Translations under genes and position numbers: made by a program
Shown: piece after piece, positions 8,411 through 16,058 of the stretch
How positions within the stretch are numbered: the first letter of the stretch is position 1
Layout: every line of letters starts with the position of its first letter
Origin: Polaromonas sp.
GTDB taxonomy: Bacteria; Pseudomonadota; Gammaproteobacteria; Burkholderiales; Burkholderiaceae_C
Reading direction: 5' to 3'
Length of the DNA stretch: 58,922 nucleotides
Assembly (NCBI GenBank): GCA_030650875.1
Contig: JAUSDK010000199.1
Location: forward strand, 1-58,922
The notes under the pieces: generated by a model
The model's input: the letters and a program-made list of their open reading frames with translations, nothing else
Told to the model about the DNA's origin: nothing
Database searches by the model: none

Positions 8411-9226
8411 TCAGGCGCTCAGGCCTTTGTAGAGCATGTAGGCCGCCAGCAAGTACAGGATGCTGGCAAACACCCGCTTGAGCTTGCCGACGGGAATGCC
8501 ATGCGCTGCCCTGGCGCCCAGTGGTGCGGTTAGAAAGCTGCACACGGCAACCACACCGAGCGCCGGTAGCCAGAGGTAGCCGAATGAGCCCGCTGGCAAG
8601 TCCTGCACGGTTTGCCCGCTGATCACATAGCCCAGCACATTCGCTGCGGCAATCGGGAATCCGAGCGCCGCAGAGGTGGCTACGGCGCTGTGAATCGCGA
8701 CATTGCACCAGCTCATGAAGGGCACGCTGATAAAGCCGCCGCCCGCGCCCACCAGGCCGGAGAGAAAGCCGATAAAGCCGCCCGCCACGAACTGTCCCGC
8801 CGCGCCCGGCATTTGCCGGGTGGGCTTGGGCTTTTTATCCAGAAACATCTGGGTGGCTGAAAAACTCACGAACAGGCCAAAGAAAATAGCCAGATAAGAG
8901 CCTTTGAGCAGCGCAAATACGCCGAGGCTGCCAATGATGCTGCCTATCACGATGCCTGGCGCCAGCCGTTTGACGATGTCCCATCGCACGGCGCCGCGTT
9001 TGTGGTGTGCCCGGACGCTGGAGAGTGACGTAAAGATGATGGTGGCCATGGACGTGGCAATGGCCATTTTCACGGCCAGGTCGGGCAAGACCCCACGGTT
9101 TGACAGGATGATGGTGAGGAAAGGCACCATCAGCATGCCGCCGCCAATGCCCAGCAATCCGGCCAGAAAGCCAGTTCCCAGGCCAAGCAGGGCCAGCTCA
9201 ATGATCAGCAGGGGTTCGAGATTCAT
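8411..9226 (-). CDS. TauE/SafE family sulfite or organic-anion exporter
   Basis: The 271-residue membrane protein has seven to eight helices and the two family repeats, each with a glycine-rich loop (GLLGIGGGMLMVP near residue 25 and GLVGAGGGFISVP near residue 165). TauE/SafE proteins export sulfur-containing or small organic anions across the inner membrane. No sulfur-metabolism gene is adjacent, so the substrate is open. The 236-bp gap downstream, before the SWIB gene, holds no terminator I recognise. Confidence 0.9.
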   Translation of the reverse strand: MNLEPLLIIELALLGLGTGFLAGLLGIGGGMLMVPFLTIILSNRGVLPDLAVKMAIATSMATIIFTSLSSVRAHHKRGAVRWDIVKRLAPGIVIGSIIGSLGVFALLKGSYLAIFFGLFVSFSATQMFLDKKPKPTRQMPGAAGQFVAGGFIGFLSGLVGAGGGFISVPFMSWCNVAIHSAVATSAALGFPIAAANVLGYVISGQTVQDLPAGSFGYLWLPALGVVAVCSFLTAPLGARAAHGIPVGKLKRVFASILYLLAAYMLYKGLSA

Positions 9227-9309
9227 GGGGGCCTGGCGTAGGGGTCGACACTCGCCTCGGCCGCCTGGTCAAAGGCGAAGAGCCTGGGGGAAGATAGCGC
9301 GGGGAATAA

Positions 9310-9486
9310 GGTGTCTGCGAGTGCCACTGGACCGTCATCCTGAACCGGGGTTCAGGTGGGCGAGGGCAGTCAGGTTTCGGGTTCGTCTAACGCGAGACGA
9401 TCACACCTGCCTGACAATTTACCAAGCCCGTGCTCGTGGAGCATTGGTTCAAGGAAATATAAAGCCCAGCACGCATCGCAGACGCC
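9310..9486 (-). ncRNA. ssrS: 6S RNA (RNA polymerase regulator)
   Basis: Directly downstream of zapA, its usual position in proteobacteria, lies a 177-base segment with the 6S fold. The ends pair (GGCGTCTGCGA with TCGCAGACACC), followed by GTGC/GCAC and TGG/CCA pairs. A large central bubble contains the classical 3' hairpin CCTGAACC-CC-GGTTCAGG, and the distal arm is closed by GTCAGG/CCTGAC and CGTCT/AGACG. 6S RNA mimics an open promoter and sequesters sigma-70 RNA polymerase. TACAAT at 9490-9495 is a suitable -10, so the 5' end is probably within 9483-9486. No protein start or sensible coding exists in the segment. Confidence 0.88.
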
Positions 9487-9489
9487 TTG

Positions 9490-9495
9490 ATTGTA
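9490..9495 (-). promoter_or_regulatory. -10 element of 6S RNA
   Basis: TACAAT on the minus strand lies four to seven bases before the deduced 5' end of 6S RNA. No good -35 hexamer is present at the usual distance; instead there is a GC-rich palindrome (GCCGGC-TAAAAAAAC-GCCGGC) between zapA and the -10. Read-through from the zapA operon could also supply the precursor. Confidence 0.5.
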
Positions 9496-9528
9496 GGCCC
9501 ATGCCGGCGTTTTTTTAGCCGGCCAGGG

Positions 9529-9852
9529 TTAAAGGGGGTGGGTGCCCTGACCCAGTGCGACGTCCAGTCGCTGCAGCAGCGCGCCCAGTTGCGGGTTCGG
9601 GGCATCGGCCTCGGGCGGCTGGACGTTCACGGGTGCAGCCGCGCTGCTGGCGCTGCGCTCGGCAAGTTCAAACGCCAGGTTCAGGGCCGCCAGCACCGCA
9701 ATGCGGTCACGCGCTTTGATTTTTCCGACGTCGCGAATTTTGCACATGGCCTCGTCCACCTTGCTGACGGCCTCCAGCAACTGTGCATCACCATCGTCGG
9801 GGCACCGCAGCAAATAGCTTTGACCCATGATTTGTACATCGAGCTGTTTCAT
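9529..9852 (-). CDS. zapA: Cell division protein ZapA
   Basis: The 107-residue protein starts MKQLDVQIMGQSY and shows the ZapA layout. A globular N-terminal domain with the conserved LL(E/A)AVSKVDE helix is followed by an amphipathic helix (KARDRIAVLAALNLAFEL) and a Pro/Ala-rich variable tail. ZapA binds FtsZ in the cytoplasm and bundles its filaments at the division site. Its ATG overlaps the stop of the ZapB-like gene (ATGA), so the two are translationally coupled, and 6S RNA follows. Confidence 0.92.
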   Translation of the reverse strand: MKQLDVQIMGQSYLLRCPDDGDAQLLEAVSKVDEAMCKIRDVGKIKARDRIAVLAALNLAFELAERSASSAAAPVNVQPPEADAPNPQLGALLQRLDVALGQGTHPL

Positions 9853-10073
9853 GACTCCGTCCCATTTCCTGCAGGCGACTTGACAGTGTTGCGGATGCCT
9901 TCCGGCAGACGTTCGATCAGGGCGTCCACGCGGGAACGCGCGGCGTTCAATCGTGACCTCAGCGAGTCGCGTTCATGGGTCAGCAGGCTGTTGGCGCGCT
10001 GCAATTCCTCGTAGCGCAGCAAAAGCTGTTCAACGCGTTCGGTGATCTGGTCGATTTGGTGTTGGTTCGACAT
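9849..10073 (-). CDS. ZapB-like small coiled-coil protein (TIGR02449 type)
   Basis: The 74-residue protein is almost entirely a coiled coil. Heptads run through QIDQITERVEQLLLRYEEL and RANSLLTHERDSL to the RLNAARSRVDALIERLP end. This is the TIGR02449/ZapB-like family that precedes zapA in many beta- and gammaproteobacteria and is presumed to act in division. The ATG at 10073 is chosen because the coiled coil begins there; the upstream in-frame extension is rich in Asn/Ala and overlaps the divergent riboswitch promoter. Confidence 0.85.
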   Translation of the reverse strand: MSNQHQIDQITERVEQLLLRYEELQRANSLLTHERDSLRSRLNAARSRVDALIERLPEGIRNTVKSPAGNGTES

Positions 10074-10111
10074 GGCAAGCGTGATTGTAGGGTTTGCTGT
10101 GATTAGCCACG

Positions 10112-10117
10112 TAGAAT
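10112..10117 (+). promoter_or_regulatory. Probable -10 of the btuB/cobalamin operon
   Basis: TAGAAT lies just upstream of the riboswitch aptamer on the plus strand, so a transcript starting near 10124 would include the whole aptamer. No clear -35 is present at 16-18 bases. Confidence 0.4.
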
Positions 10118-10124
10118 CTTGGTT

Positions 10125-10384
10125 GTTGGTGCTCGCCGCGTGGTTCACACGCTGCAGTTCAACGGGAAGCAGGAGGGAGTCAACGCCAGCAAGGTCCGGT
10201 TCAGCCCGGTTTTGCAAGCGCCACGACTTCTAACCTGCGCTGCCCCCGCAACGGTAAACGGACGAATGCGACATCTTTGGGTTAACCGAAGGACGCATTC
10301 CGCTTTCATCATGAGTCACTGAGCGTTTTGAACACGCGCTAGGGAAGGCGATGAAGGTAGCTCCGACAGCCCGGATACCGGCCA
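10125..10384 (+). promoter_or_regulatory. Cobalamin (adenosylcobalamin) riboswitch
   Basis: The leader of btuB carries the conserved blocks of the cobalamin riboswitch in order: GGTG at the 5' side, CAACGGGAA near 10160, GCTGCCCCCGCAACGGTA near 10240, GAGTCACTG near 10312, GGGAAGGCG near 10342, and the B12 box with AGCCCGGATACCGGCC at 10368-10383. A peripheral arm (10260-10300) is variable. Cobalamin binding should switch off the downstream uptake and synthesis genes. After the aptamer, GAATGCGC (10392-10399) pairs perfectly with GCGCATTC (10418-10425). This is the best candidate for the expression platform, ahead of btuB at 10484. Confidence 0.93.
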
Positions 10385-10483
10385 ACAAGGTGAATGCGCG
10401 TGTCCTTTTTCAGGGCGGCGCATTCGTGACGCTCATGCACTGGCGGGGAAGCCGGTGAGGGCCTTTTGTTGATTGTTTGATTC

Positions 10484-12346
10484 ATGAAAACCTGTATTTC
10501 TACCGCGCGCCTGTCCGTGTTGCCGCTGGCGCTCGCCTGCGTATTTTCTGCCCAGGCCCAGCCGCAGCTGCAAGAAACCGTGGTCACGGCCACCCGCACG
10601 GCGCAGCCCCTGACCGACCTGGTCGCCGATGTCACCATCGTTGACCGCGCCATGATCGAGCGCAGCGGCGCCACCGGCGTGGCCGATGTGCTGGCGCGTT
10701 TGCCCGGCATCGAGATCAGCCGCAACGGCGGGATTGCGAGCGTCACCAATGTTTTTCTGCGAGGCGGTAACGGGCAGCACACGGCCGTCTACCTGGATGG
10801 CGTGCGTCTGGATGCCCAGTCCGGCAGTGGCGGCGTGGCATGGGACAGCATTCCGCTAGCCCAGATCGACCGCATCGAAGTCCTGCGCGGCCCGGCTGCC
10901 GCCGTCTACGGCTCGGACGCCATCAACGGCGTGATCCAGCTGTTCACGCGCAAGGGCGAAGGCCAAGTGGCCCCCTATGTCGGGGTGGGCGTCGGCAGCC
11001 ATGGCCTGCGCAAGGTGGAGGCCGGCGTCAGCGGCGCGACCGGCACTGATGGCGCGTTCGACTATTCGCTCGGCCTGGCGCATGAAACCAGCGATGGTTT
11101 CAACACCCAGCCGCTGCGCTTGCGCAAACCCGCTGACGGCGTGCGCAACCCCGACCAGGACGGCTACACCAGCACCTCGGCCAATGCCCGGCTGGGGTTG
11201 CAGGTCAACCGAGCTCACCGCCTGGACGCTACGCTGCTGTCCAGCGACACGGAGTCGCAATACGACGCCTCTACCCACAAGCCCGCCAGCCCGGTCGACG
11301 ACCTCAGCCGTAACAAGCTGCGCACCCTGGGCCTGAACTGGAGCGCCCAGTGGACCGAGGCCTACAGCACCCGCCTGAGCGTGACCGACAGCCAAAGCCG
11401 CTACGAAACCACGCCTTCGGTCTACCTGACCACGACCAACCTGCGCGGTGTCCTGCTGCAGAACGAACTGCGTGTGGGCCCGCATTTGCTGACGGCCGCC
11501 CTGGAACGCCGGGAGGACGAGCTCGAAAACACCTCCGTTGGCCCGACCCGGACCCGAAGCCAGAACGCCGTGGCCCTGGGCTACGGGTTTAGCAAGGAAC
11601 AACACACCGTTCAGCTCAATGTCCGGCACGACGACGACAGCGGCTTTGGCGGCAAAAGCACCGGCAGCGCGGCCTATGGCTATGCCATCACGCCCAGACT
11701 GCGCATGACCGCGTCGGCCGGCACGGCCTTTCGCGCGCCCACGCTATTTCAGCGCTTTAGTGATTCCGGTGTCAGCAGCCTTCAACCTGAAACCAGCCGC
11801 AACATCGAAGCCGGCCTGCGTTACACAGACGGCGCCAGCAGCATTGGGTTGATTGCGTATCAGAATAACTTGCGCAATCTCATTACTTACGTTAACAAAC
11901 CGGGCGCTTGCGTATCGACCCGCGGCTGCTACGACAGTGTTTCGCGTGCCAGCTACGAAGGCATCACCGTGTCCGGCAACCACGCGCTCGGCGGCGTCAA
12001 TCTGCGTGCCTCCGCTGACTTCCAGAACCCCCGGGATATGGACAGCGGCAAGCAGCTCGCGCGTCGTGCGCGCCGCCATGCCACGCTGGGGGCTGACACA
12101 CAGCTTGCCGACTGGCGCCTGGGCGCCGAAGTGCAGGTCTCGGGCAAACGCTTTGACACGGTGGCCAACACCACCGAACTGGGCGGCTACGCGCTGGTGA
12201 ACTTGTCGGCCAGCACCCGCATGGCGCGCGACTGGACGCTGCTGGCGCGCATCGACAACCTGGGCGACAAGGACTACCAGACCGCTCGCACCTACGCCAC
12301 CGAAGGCCGCACCTTCTACCTGGGACTGAAATGGACACCGCAGTAA
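10484..12346 (+). CDS. btuB: TonB-dependent vitamin B12 outer-membrane receptor BtuB
   Basis: The 620-residue precursor has a signal peptide ending at FSAQA (about residue 23). The TonB box region follows (LQETVVTATR), then the plug domain with the DVLARLPGIEI and VFLRGGNGQHTAVYLDGVR signatures, and a 22-strand barrel ending in an aromatic residue region (FYLGLKWTPQ). It takes up cobalamin and related corrinoids with energy from TonB. The riboswitch directly upstream confirms the substrate class. It heads the cobalamin cluster and overlaps the next gene by 16 bp. Confidence 0.95.
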   Translation: MKTCISTARLSVLPLALACVFSAQAQPQLQETVVTATRTAQPLTDLVADVTIVDRAMIERSGATGVADVLARLPGIEISRNGGIASVTNVFLRGGNGQHTAVYLDGVRLDAQSGSGGVAWDSIPLAQIDRIEVLRGPAAAVYGSDAINGVIQLFTRKGEGQVAPYVGVGVGSHGLRKVEAGVSGATGTDGAFDYSLGLAHETSDGFNTQPLRLRKPADGVRNPDQDGYTSTSANARLGLQVNRAHRLDATLLSSDTESQYDASTHKPASPVDDLSRNKLRTLGLNWSAQWTEAYSTRLSVTDSQSRYETTPSVYLTTTNLRGVLLQNELRVGPHLLTAALERREDELENTSVGPTRTRSQNAVALGYGFSKEQHTVQLNVRHDDDSGFGGKSTGSAAYGYAITPRLRMTASAGTAFRAPTLFQRFSDSGVSSLQPETSRNIEAGLRYTDGASSIGLIAYQNNLRNLITYVNKPGACVSTRGCYDSVSRASYEGITVSGNHALGGVNLRASADFQNPRDMDSGKQLARRARRHATLGADTQLADWRLGAEVQVSGKRFDTVANTTELGGYALVNLSASTRMARDWTLLARIDNLGDKDYQTARTYATEGRTFYLGLKWTPQ

Positions 12347-13683
12347 GCATGACCTCTTGCCCCGCTATCCTCATCGCCGCCCCGGCCTCGGGCCAGGGCA
12401 AGACCACCGTGGCCTGCGCGCTGGCGCGCCTGCACGCCCGCCAGGGCCGCAAGGTGCGCGTGTTCAAGTGCGGGCCCGACTTTCTCGACCCCTACTGGCT
12501 CACGCTGGCCAGCGGCGCGCCGGTGCACCAGCTTGACCTGTGGATGACCGGCGAGGACGACTGCGCGCAGCGCCTGCACGATGCGGCGCAGGAGGCCGAC
12601 CTCATCATTGTCGAAGGCGTGATGGGGCTGTTTGACGGCCAGCCCAGCGCGGCCGACCTGGCGCAGCGCTTTGGCCTGCCGGTGCTGGCGGTGATTGATG
12701 CCGGCTCCATGGCGGGCACTTTTGGGGCGCTGGCCTGGGGCCTGCAGCATTACCGCGAAGGCCTGCAGTTTGCCGGCGTGCTGGCCAACCGGGTCGCGTC
12801 AGAAGGCCACGCCGGCATGCTTGAAGAGAGCTTGCGTGAGTCGGCCCAATGGCAGGGTGCGCTGATGCGCAGCGTCAGTTTCACGCTGCCCGAGCGGCAC
12901 CTGGGCCTGGTCATGGACCACGAACTGGGCGACGCGCTGCAGCGGCTCGATGCCGTGGCCGATGCGCTGGCCCAAACCCCGCTGGGACAAATGGAAACGG
13001 ACGACTTGCAGGCCTGGGCCGTCCCGTTCGCAGCGCCGGCTTCACCGGCTGAAGCCTTTCCCGTTGGCCGGCTGCAGGGTCAGACCATCGCCGTGGCGCG
13101 TGATGCGGCTTTTTGCTTCATTTATGCCGCCAACATCGACTGCCTGCTGGCCATGGGCGCGCAGCTGGTGTACTTTTCACCGCTGGCCGACAGCGCCTTG
13201 CCGCCGTGCGACGCGCTGTGGCTGCCCGGTGGCTACCCCGAACTGCATGCGCAGGCCCTGGGCGGCAACGGCGCCCTGAAAGCCAGCCTGGCGCAGCATG
13301 TGCAGGCCGGCAAGCCGGTGTGGGCCGAGTGCGGCGGCATGATGACGCTGTTTGACGATATCACCACCACCGACGGCGCCAGCCATCCGATGTGGGGCCT
13401 GCTGCCCGGCCGCGTGACGATGCAGCAGCGCCTGGCCGCGCTGGGGCCGCAGCAACTGGGCGTGACTGGCGGCGTGCTGCGCGGCCACACCTTTCATTAC
13501 TCGACCTGCGCCACGCCGCTGCAGGCGGTAGCGCGGACCCAGGCCGCGCCCGGCCGCACCCTGCGCGGCGACGGCGAGGCCCTGTATGCCGCGGGTTCCG
13601 TCAAGGCCAGCTATTTTCATGCGTGGTTTGCGTCCAGCCCGGCGGCGGCGGCGCAGCTGTTTTTGAAGGACACCAATGACTGA
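12331..13683 (+). CDS. cobB: Cobyrinate a,c-diamide synthase
   Basis: The 450-residue protein joins an N-terminal dethiobiotin-synthetase-like ATPase domain (Walker A in APASGQGKTT, residues 18-27) to a C-terminal class I glutamine amidotransferase domain with the catalytic Cys in WAECGGMM. It amidates the a and c side chains of cobyrinic (or hydrogenobyrinic) acid in the cytoplasm. The usual length is 430-460, so it is complete. GGGA before 12331 supports that start inside the btuB 3' end; ATG at 12349 is an alternative. The gene overlaps the next one by 8 bp. Confidence 0.93.
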   Translation: MDTAVSMTSCPAILIAAPASGQGKTTVACALARLHARQGRKVRVFKCGPDFLDPYWLTLASGAPVHQLDLWMTGEDDCAQRLHDAAQEADLIIVEGVMGLFDGQPSAADLAQRFGLPVLAVIDAGSMAGTFGALAWGLQHYREGLQFAGVLANRVASEGHAGMLEESLRESAQWQGALMRSVSFTLPERHLGLVMDHELGDALQRLDAVADALAQTPLGQMETDDLQAWAVPFAAPASPAEAFPVGRLQGQTIAVARDAAFCFIYAANIDCLLAMGAQLVYFSPLADSALPPCDALWLPGGYPELHAQALGGNGALKASLAQHVQAGKPVWAECGGMMTLFDDITTTDGASHPMWGLLPGRVTMQQRLAALGPQQLGVTGGVLRGHTFHYSTCATPLQAVARTQAAPGRTLRGDGEALYAAGSVKASYFHAWFASSPAAAAQLFLKDTND

Positions 13684-14605
13684 ACCCGCCTGCGACTGGC
13701 GCGCCTTGGCCGCCAGCAGCGACAGCACAGCCTATGGCCCGCAGCGCATCGTCTGCCTGACCGAAGAACCCACCGAGTGGCTCTACCTGCTGGGCGAAGA
13801 GCGCCGCATCGTCGGCATCTCGGGCTACACGGTGCGCCCACCGCGCGCGCGCGAGGAAAAGCCCAAGGTCAGCGCGTTCTTGAGCGCCAAGATCGACAAG
13901 ATCGTCGAACTGCGGCCCGACTGCGTGATTGGCTTTTCAGACCTGCAGGCCGACATTGCGGCGCAGCTGATCAGGCACGGCATCCAGGTCACCATCTTCA
14001 ACCAGCGCAGCGTGGCCGAGATTTTCTCGATGTTGTACCAGCTCGCCGCGATGGTCGGGCAGGTGGAGCGCGGCCTGGCGCTGATTCAGACCATGCAGCA
14101 GCGGCTGCTGGCGATCGAGCAGGCCGCAGCCAGCCTCAAGCGGCGCCCGCGGGTGTTTTTTGAGGAGTGGTACAACCCGCACATCAGCGCGATTGCCTGG
14201 GTGTCCGAGCTGATCGGCATTGCCGGCGGTGACGACTGCTTTCCCGAACTGGCCAAAGAGCCCATGGGCAAGGGCCGAATCATTGCCGACGGCAGCCAGA
14301 TCGTGCAGCGCAACCCCGACATCATTTTTGGCTCCTGGTGCGGCCGGCGCTTTCGCCCCGCGCATGTGCTGGCGCGCCCGGGCTGGGGCGAGGTCAATGC
14401 GGTTAAAAACGGCCAGCTGTTCGAGATCAAATCGTGCGACATCCTGCAACCCGGCCCGGCGGCGCTGACAGACGGCGTTGAACAACTGCACCGCATCATC
14501 ATGGGCTGGAGCATGGCCCCCACGCTTGTCGCTTCGCGTACTACGCTGCCCCCCGAGGGGGCTGCCCCGCCTAAGGGCGGCCTGTCGGCGGGGCGAGTAT
14601 CGTGA
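13676..14605 (+). CDS. BtuF-like cobalamin-binding protein without signal peptide
   Basis: The 309-residue protein has the helical-backbone metal receptor fold of periplasmic B12-binding proteins: RIVCLTEEPTEWLYLLG at the start, IDKIVELRPDCVIGFSDLQ in lobe one, and NPDIIFGSWCG and RPGWGEVNAVKNGQLFEI in lobe two. Unlike the true BtuF encoded 0.6 kb downstream, it begins with a polar segment (MTEPACDWRAL) and no signal peptide, so it is predicted to be cytoplasmic. A role in handling corrinoids inside the cell is only an inference. The last 30 or so residues, from MAPTLVASRT, are encoded by the GC-rich repeat at 14514-14598 and are not part of the family fold. Its TGA overlaps the cobU GTG start. 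Confidence 0.85.
   Translation: MTEPACDWRALAASSDSTAYGPQRIVCLTEEPTEWLYLLGEERRIVGISGYTVRPPRAREEKPKVSAFLSAKIDKIVELRPDCVIGFSDLQADIAAQLIRHGIQVTIFNQRSVAEIFSMLYQLAAMVGQVERGLALIQTMQQRLLAIEQAAASLKRRPRVFFEEWYNPHISAIAWVSELIGIAGGDDCFPELAKEPMGKGRIIADGSQIVQRNPDIIFGSWCGRRFRPAHVLARPGWGEVNAVKNGQLFEIKSCDILQPGPAALTDGVEQLHRIIMGWSMAPTLVASRTTLPPEGAAPPKGGLSAGRVS
14514..14598 (+). repeat. GC-rich dispersed repeat, copy 1
   Basis: The first 51 bases (TGGCCCCCACGCTTGTCGCT onward) match the copy at 22374 with two substitutions. Both copies then contain a CCCCCC-GRGGGGG hairpin and a degenerate GGGCGGCC end. This copy encodes the C-terminal extension of the BtuF-like protein and ends a few bases before cobU. Confidence 0.8.
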
Positions 14606-15192
14606 CGACGGGTTTGTTGCTGGCCCGCAGCGAACTGATTCTGGGCGGCCAGAAAAGCGGCAAGTCGCGCCGCGCCGAGCTGCTGGCGCGCCAGTGGCTG
14701 GCGCAGTCGCCCGGCCACGACGCGCTGCTGCTTGCCACGGCTCAGCCCTGGGACGACGAAATGCGCGAACGCATCGCGCGCCACCAGCACGACCGCGCCG
14801 AACGCGTGCCCGGCTTGCGAACGCTTGAAGAGCCGCTGCAGCTGGCGCAAGCCTTGAGCCAACACAGCCGCCCGGGCACGCTGGTCGTGGTTGATTGCCT
14901 GACGCTGTGGCTGACGAACTGGCTGATGCCCGCTGAGAATAATGAGTCAAATACGCATCCAGCCCAATATCCACGTGAACATGTAGCTACGCTTCTGGAA
15001 GCAATCCAGGCCAGCGCAGGGCCGGTGGTGCTGGTCGGCAACGAGATCGGCCTGGGCGTGATTCCCATGGGCCGCGAGACGCGCGCCTTTGTCGATGCGC
15101 TGGGCGGGCTGAACCAGGCCGTGGCCCAGGCCTGCGAGCGCGTCACGCTGATGGCCGCCGGGCTGCCCCTGACGCTGAAAGGCCAGCCATGA
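14602..15192 (+). CDS. cobU: Adenosylcobinamide kinase / guanylyltransferase
   Basis: The 196-residue protein has the CobU P-loop GGQKSGKS (residues 15-22), the ATAQPWDDEMRERIARHQ block with the guanylylated His region, VDCLTLWLTNWL, and GNEIGLGVIPMGRETRAFVD. It phosphorylates adenosylcobinamide and makes GDP-cobinamide, activating it for nucleotide-loop assembly. The start is GTG, overlapping the previous stop. The loop after TNWLM (about residues 112-130) is encoded by an AT-rich patch that resembles the dispersed repeat and lengthens the protein slightly beyond the usual 175-185. Confidence 0.93.
   Translation: MTTGLLLARSELILGGQKSGKSRRAELLARQWLAQSPGHDALLLATAQPWDDEMRERIARHQHDRAERVPGLRTLEEPLQLAQALSQHSRPGTLVVVDCLTLWLTNWLMPAENNESNTHPAQYPREHVATLLEAIQASAGPVVLVGNEIGLGVIPMGRETRAFVDALGGLNQAVAQACERVTLMAAGLPLTLKGQP
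14936..14995 (-). repeat. AT-rich dispersed repeat, degenerate copy inside cobU
   Basis: Read on the minus strand it runs from GTAGCTACATG to GCTGGATGCGTATTTGAC, resembling the head and the GATGCATATTTT end of the copy at 20271. It is in frame within cobU and stands out against the GC-rich flanks. Confidence 0.35.
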
Positions 15193-16058
15193 AACGCCTG
15201 TCTCTTTTTCTCGCGCTGCTGGGCCTGGTGGCCACCGCCCACGCGCTGCAGCTGACCGATGACCGGGGCGTCAGCGTGACGTTTGCGCAAAGCCCGCAAC
15301 GCATCGTCAGCCTGCTGCCCTCGCTGACCGAAAGCGTCTGCGCGCTGGACCAGTGCCAGCGCCTCGTGGGCGTGGACCGTTATTCCAACTACCCCGCCAG
15401 CGTGCGGCGCCTGCCCGTGGTGGGCGGCGGGCTGGACCCGAACATCGAAGCCATCGTCGCGCTCAGGCCCGACGTGGTGATCATGGCCACGTCCTCGCGC
15501 GCCGGTCTTCGGCTGGAGTCGCTGGGCATCAAGGTGGTGGCGCTGGAGCCTAAAAGCCATGCCGATGTGCGGCGCGTGCTGGGCAAGCTCGGCCAGTTGC
15601 TGGAGATTCCGGCCGCGCACGGCGCCGACCGGCTGTGGCGCGTGATTGACAGCGGCGTCTCGGCAGCGGCCCAGTCGCTGCCTGCCAGGGCCAAAAAAAT
15701 CCGGGTCTACTATGAAGTCAACCGGGGGCCGTATGCGGCCGGCCAGACCTCCTTTATTGGTGAAACCCTGGCGCGGCTGGGTGTGGAAAACATCATCCCC
15801 GCTGCGCTCGGGCCGTTTCCGCGAATCAACCCGGAGTTCGTCGTGCGCGCCAACCCGGACCTGATCATGGTCGGCAACCGCAACGTGCAGGCGATGGCGT
15901 CTTATCCCGGCTGGTCCAGCATCAAGGCCGTGAGAGAGCAGCGCATCTGCGTCTACAGCGCAGATGAGTCGGACGTGGTGGTGCGCCCCGGCCCGCGCAT
16001 GGCCGAGGCGGCCCGCATCATGGCCCAATGCATCGCGCGCAAGGCCGGGGCCGAATGA
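15189..16058 (+). CDS. btuF: Periplasmic cobalamin-binding protein BtuF
   Basis: The 289-residue precursor has a clear Sec signal peptide (MKRLSLFLALLGLVATAHA). The two-lobe helical-backbone receptor fold follows: RIVSLLPSLTESVCALD, a DPNIEAIVALRPDVVIM segment, and a second lobe with NPDLIMVGNR and RPGPRMAEAARIM. It delivers cobalamin captured by BtuB to the BtuCD transporter. The ATG overlaps the cobU stop, and its own stop overlaps the btuC ATG, so the genes form one tightly packed transcript. Confidence 0.93.
   Translation: MKRLSLFLALLGLVATAHALQLTDDRGVSVTFAQSPQRIVSLLPSLTESVCALDQCQRLVGVDRYSNYPASVRRLPVVGGGLDPNIEAIVALRPDVVIMATSSRAGLRLESLGIKVVALEPKSHADVRRVLGKLGQLLEIPAAHGADRLWRVIDSGVSAAAQSLPARAKKIRVYYEVNRGPYAAGQTSFIGETLARLGVENIIPAALGPFPRINPEFVVRANPDLIMVGNRNVQAMASYPGWSSIKAVREQRICVYSADESDVVVRPGPRMAEAARIMAQCIARKAGAE

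Noticed and set aside
9387-9605. A 72-codon minus-strand frame between zapA and TauE
   Set aside because: It crosses the end of zapA and the 6S RNA fold and has no recognisable protein feature; the RNA explains the conservation-like structure.
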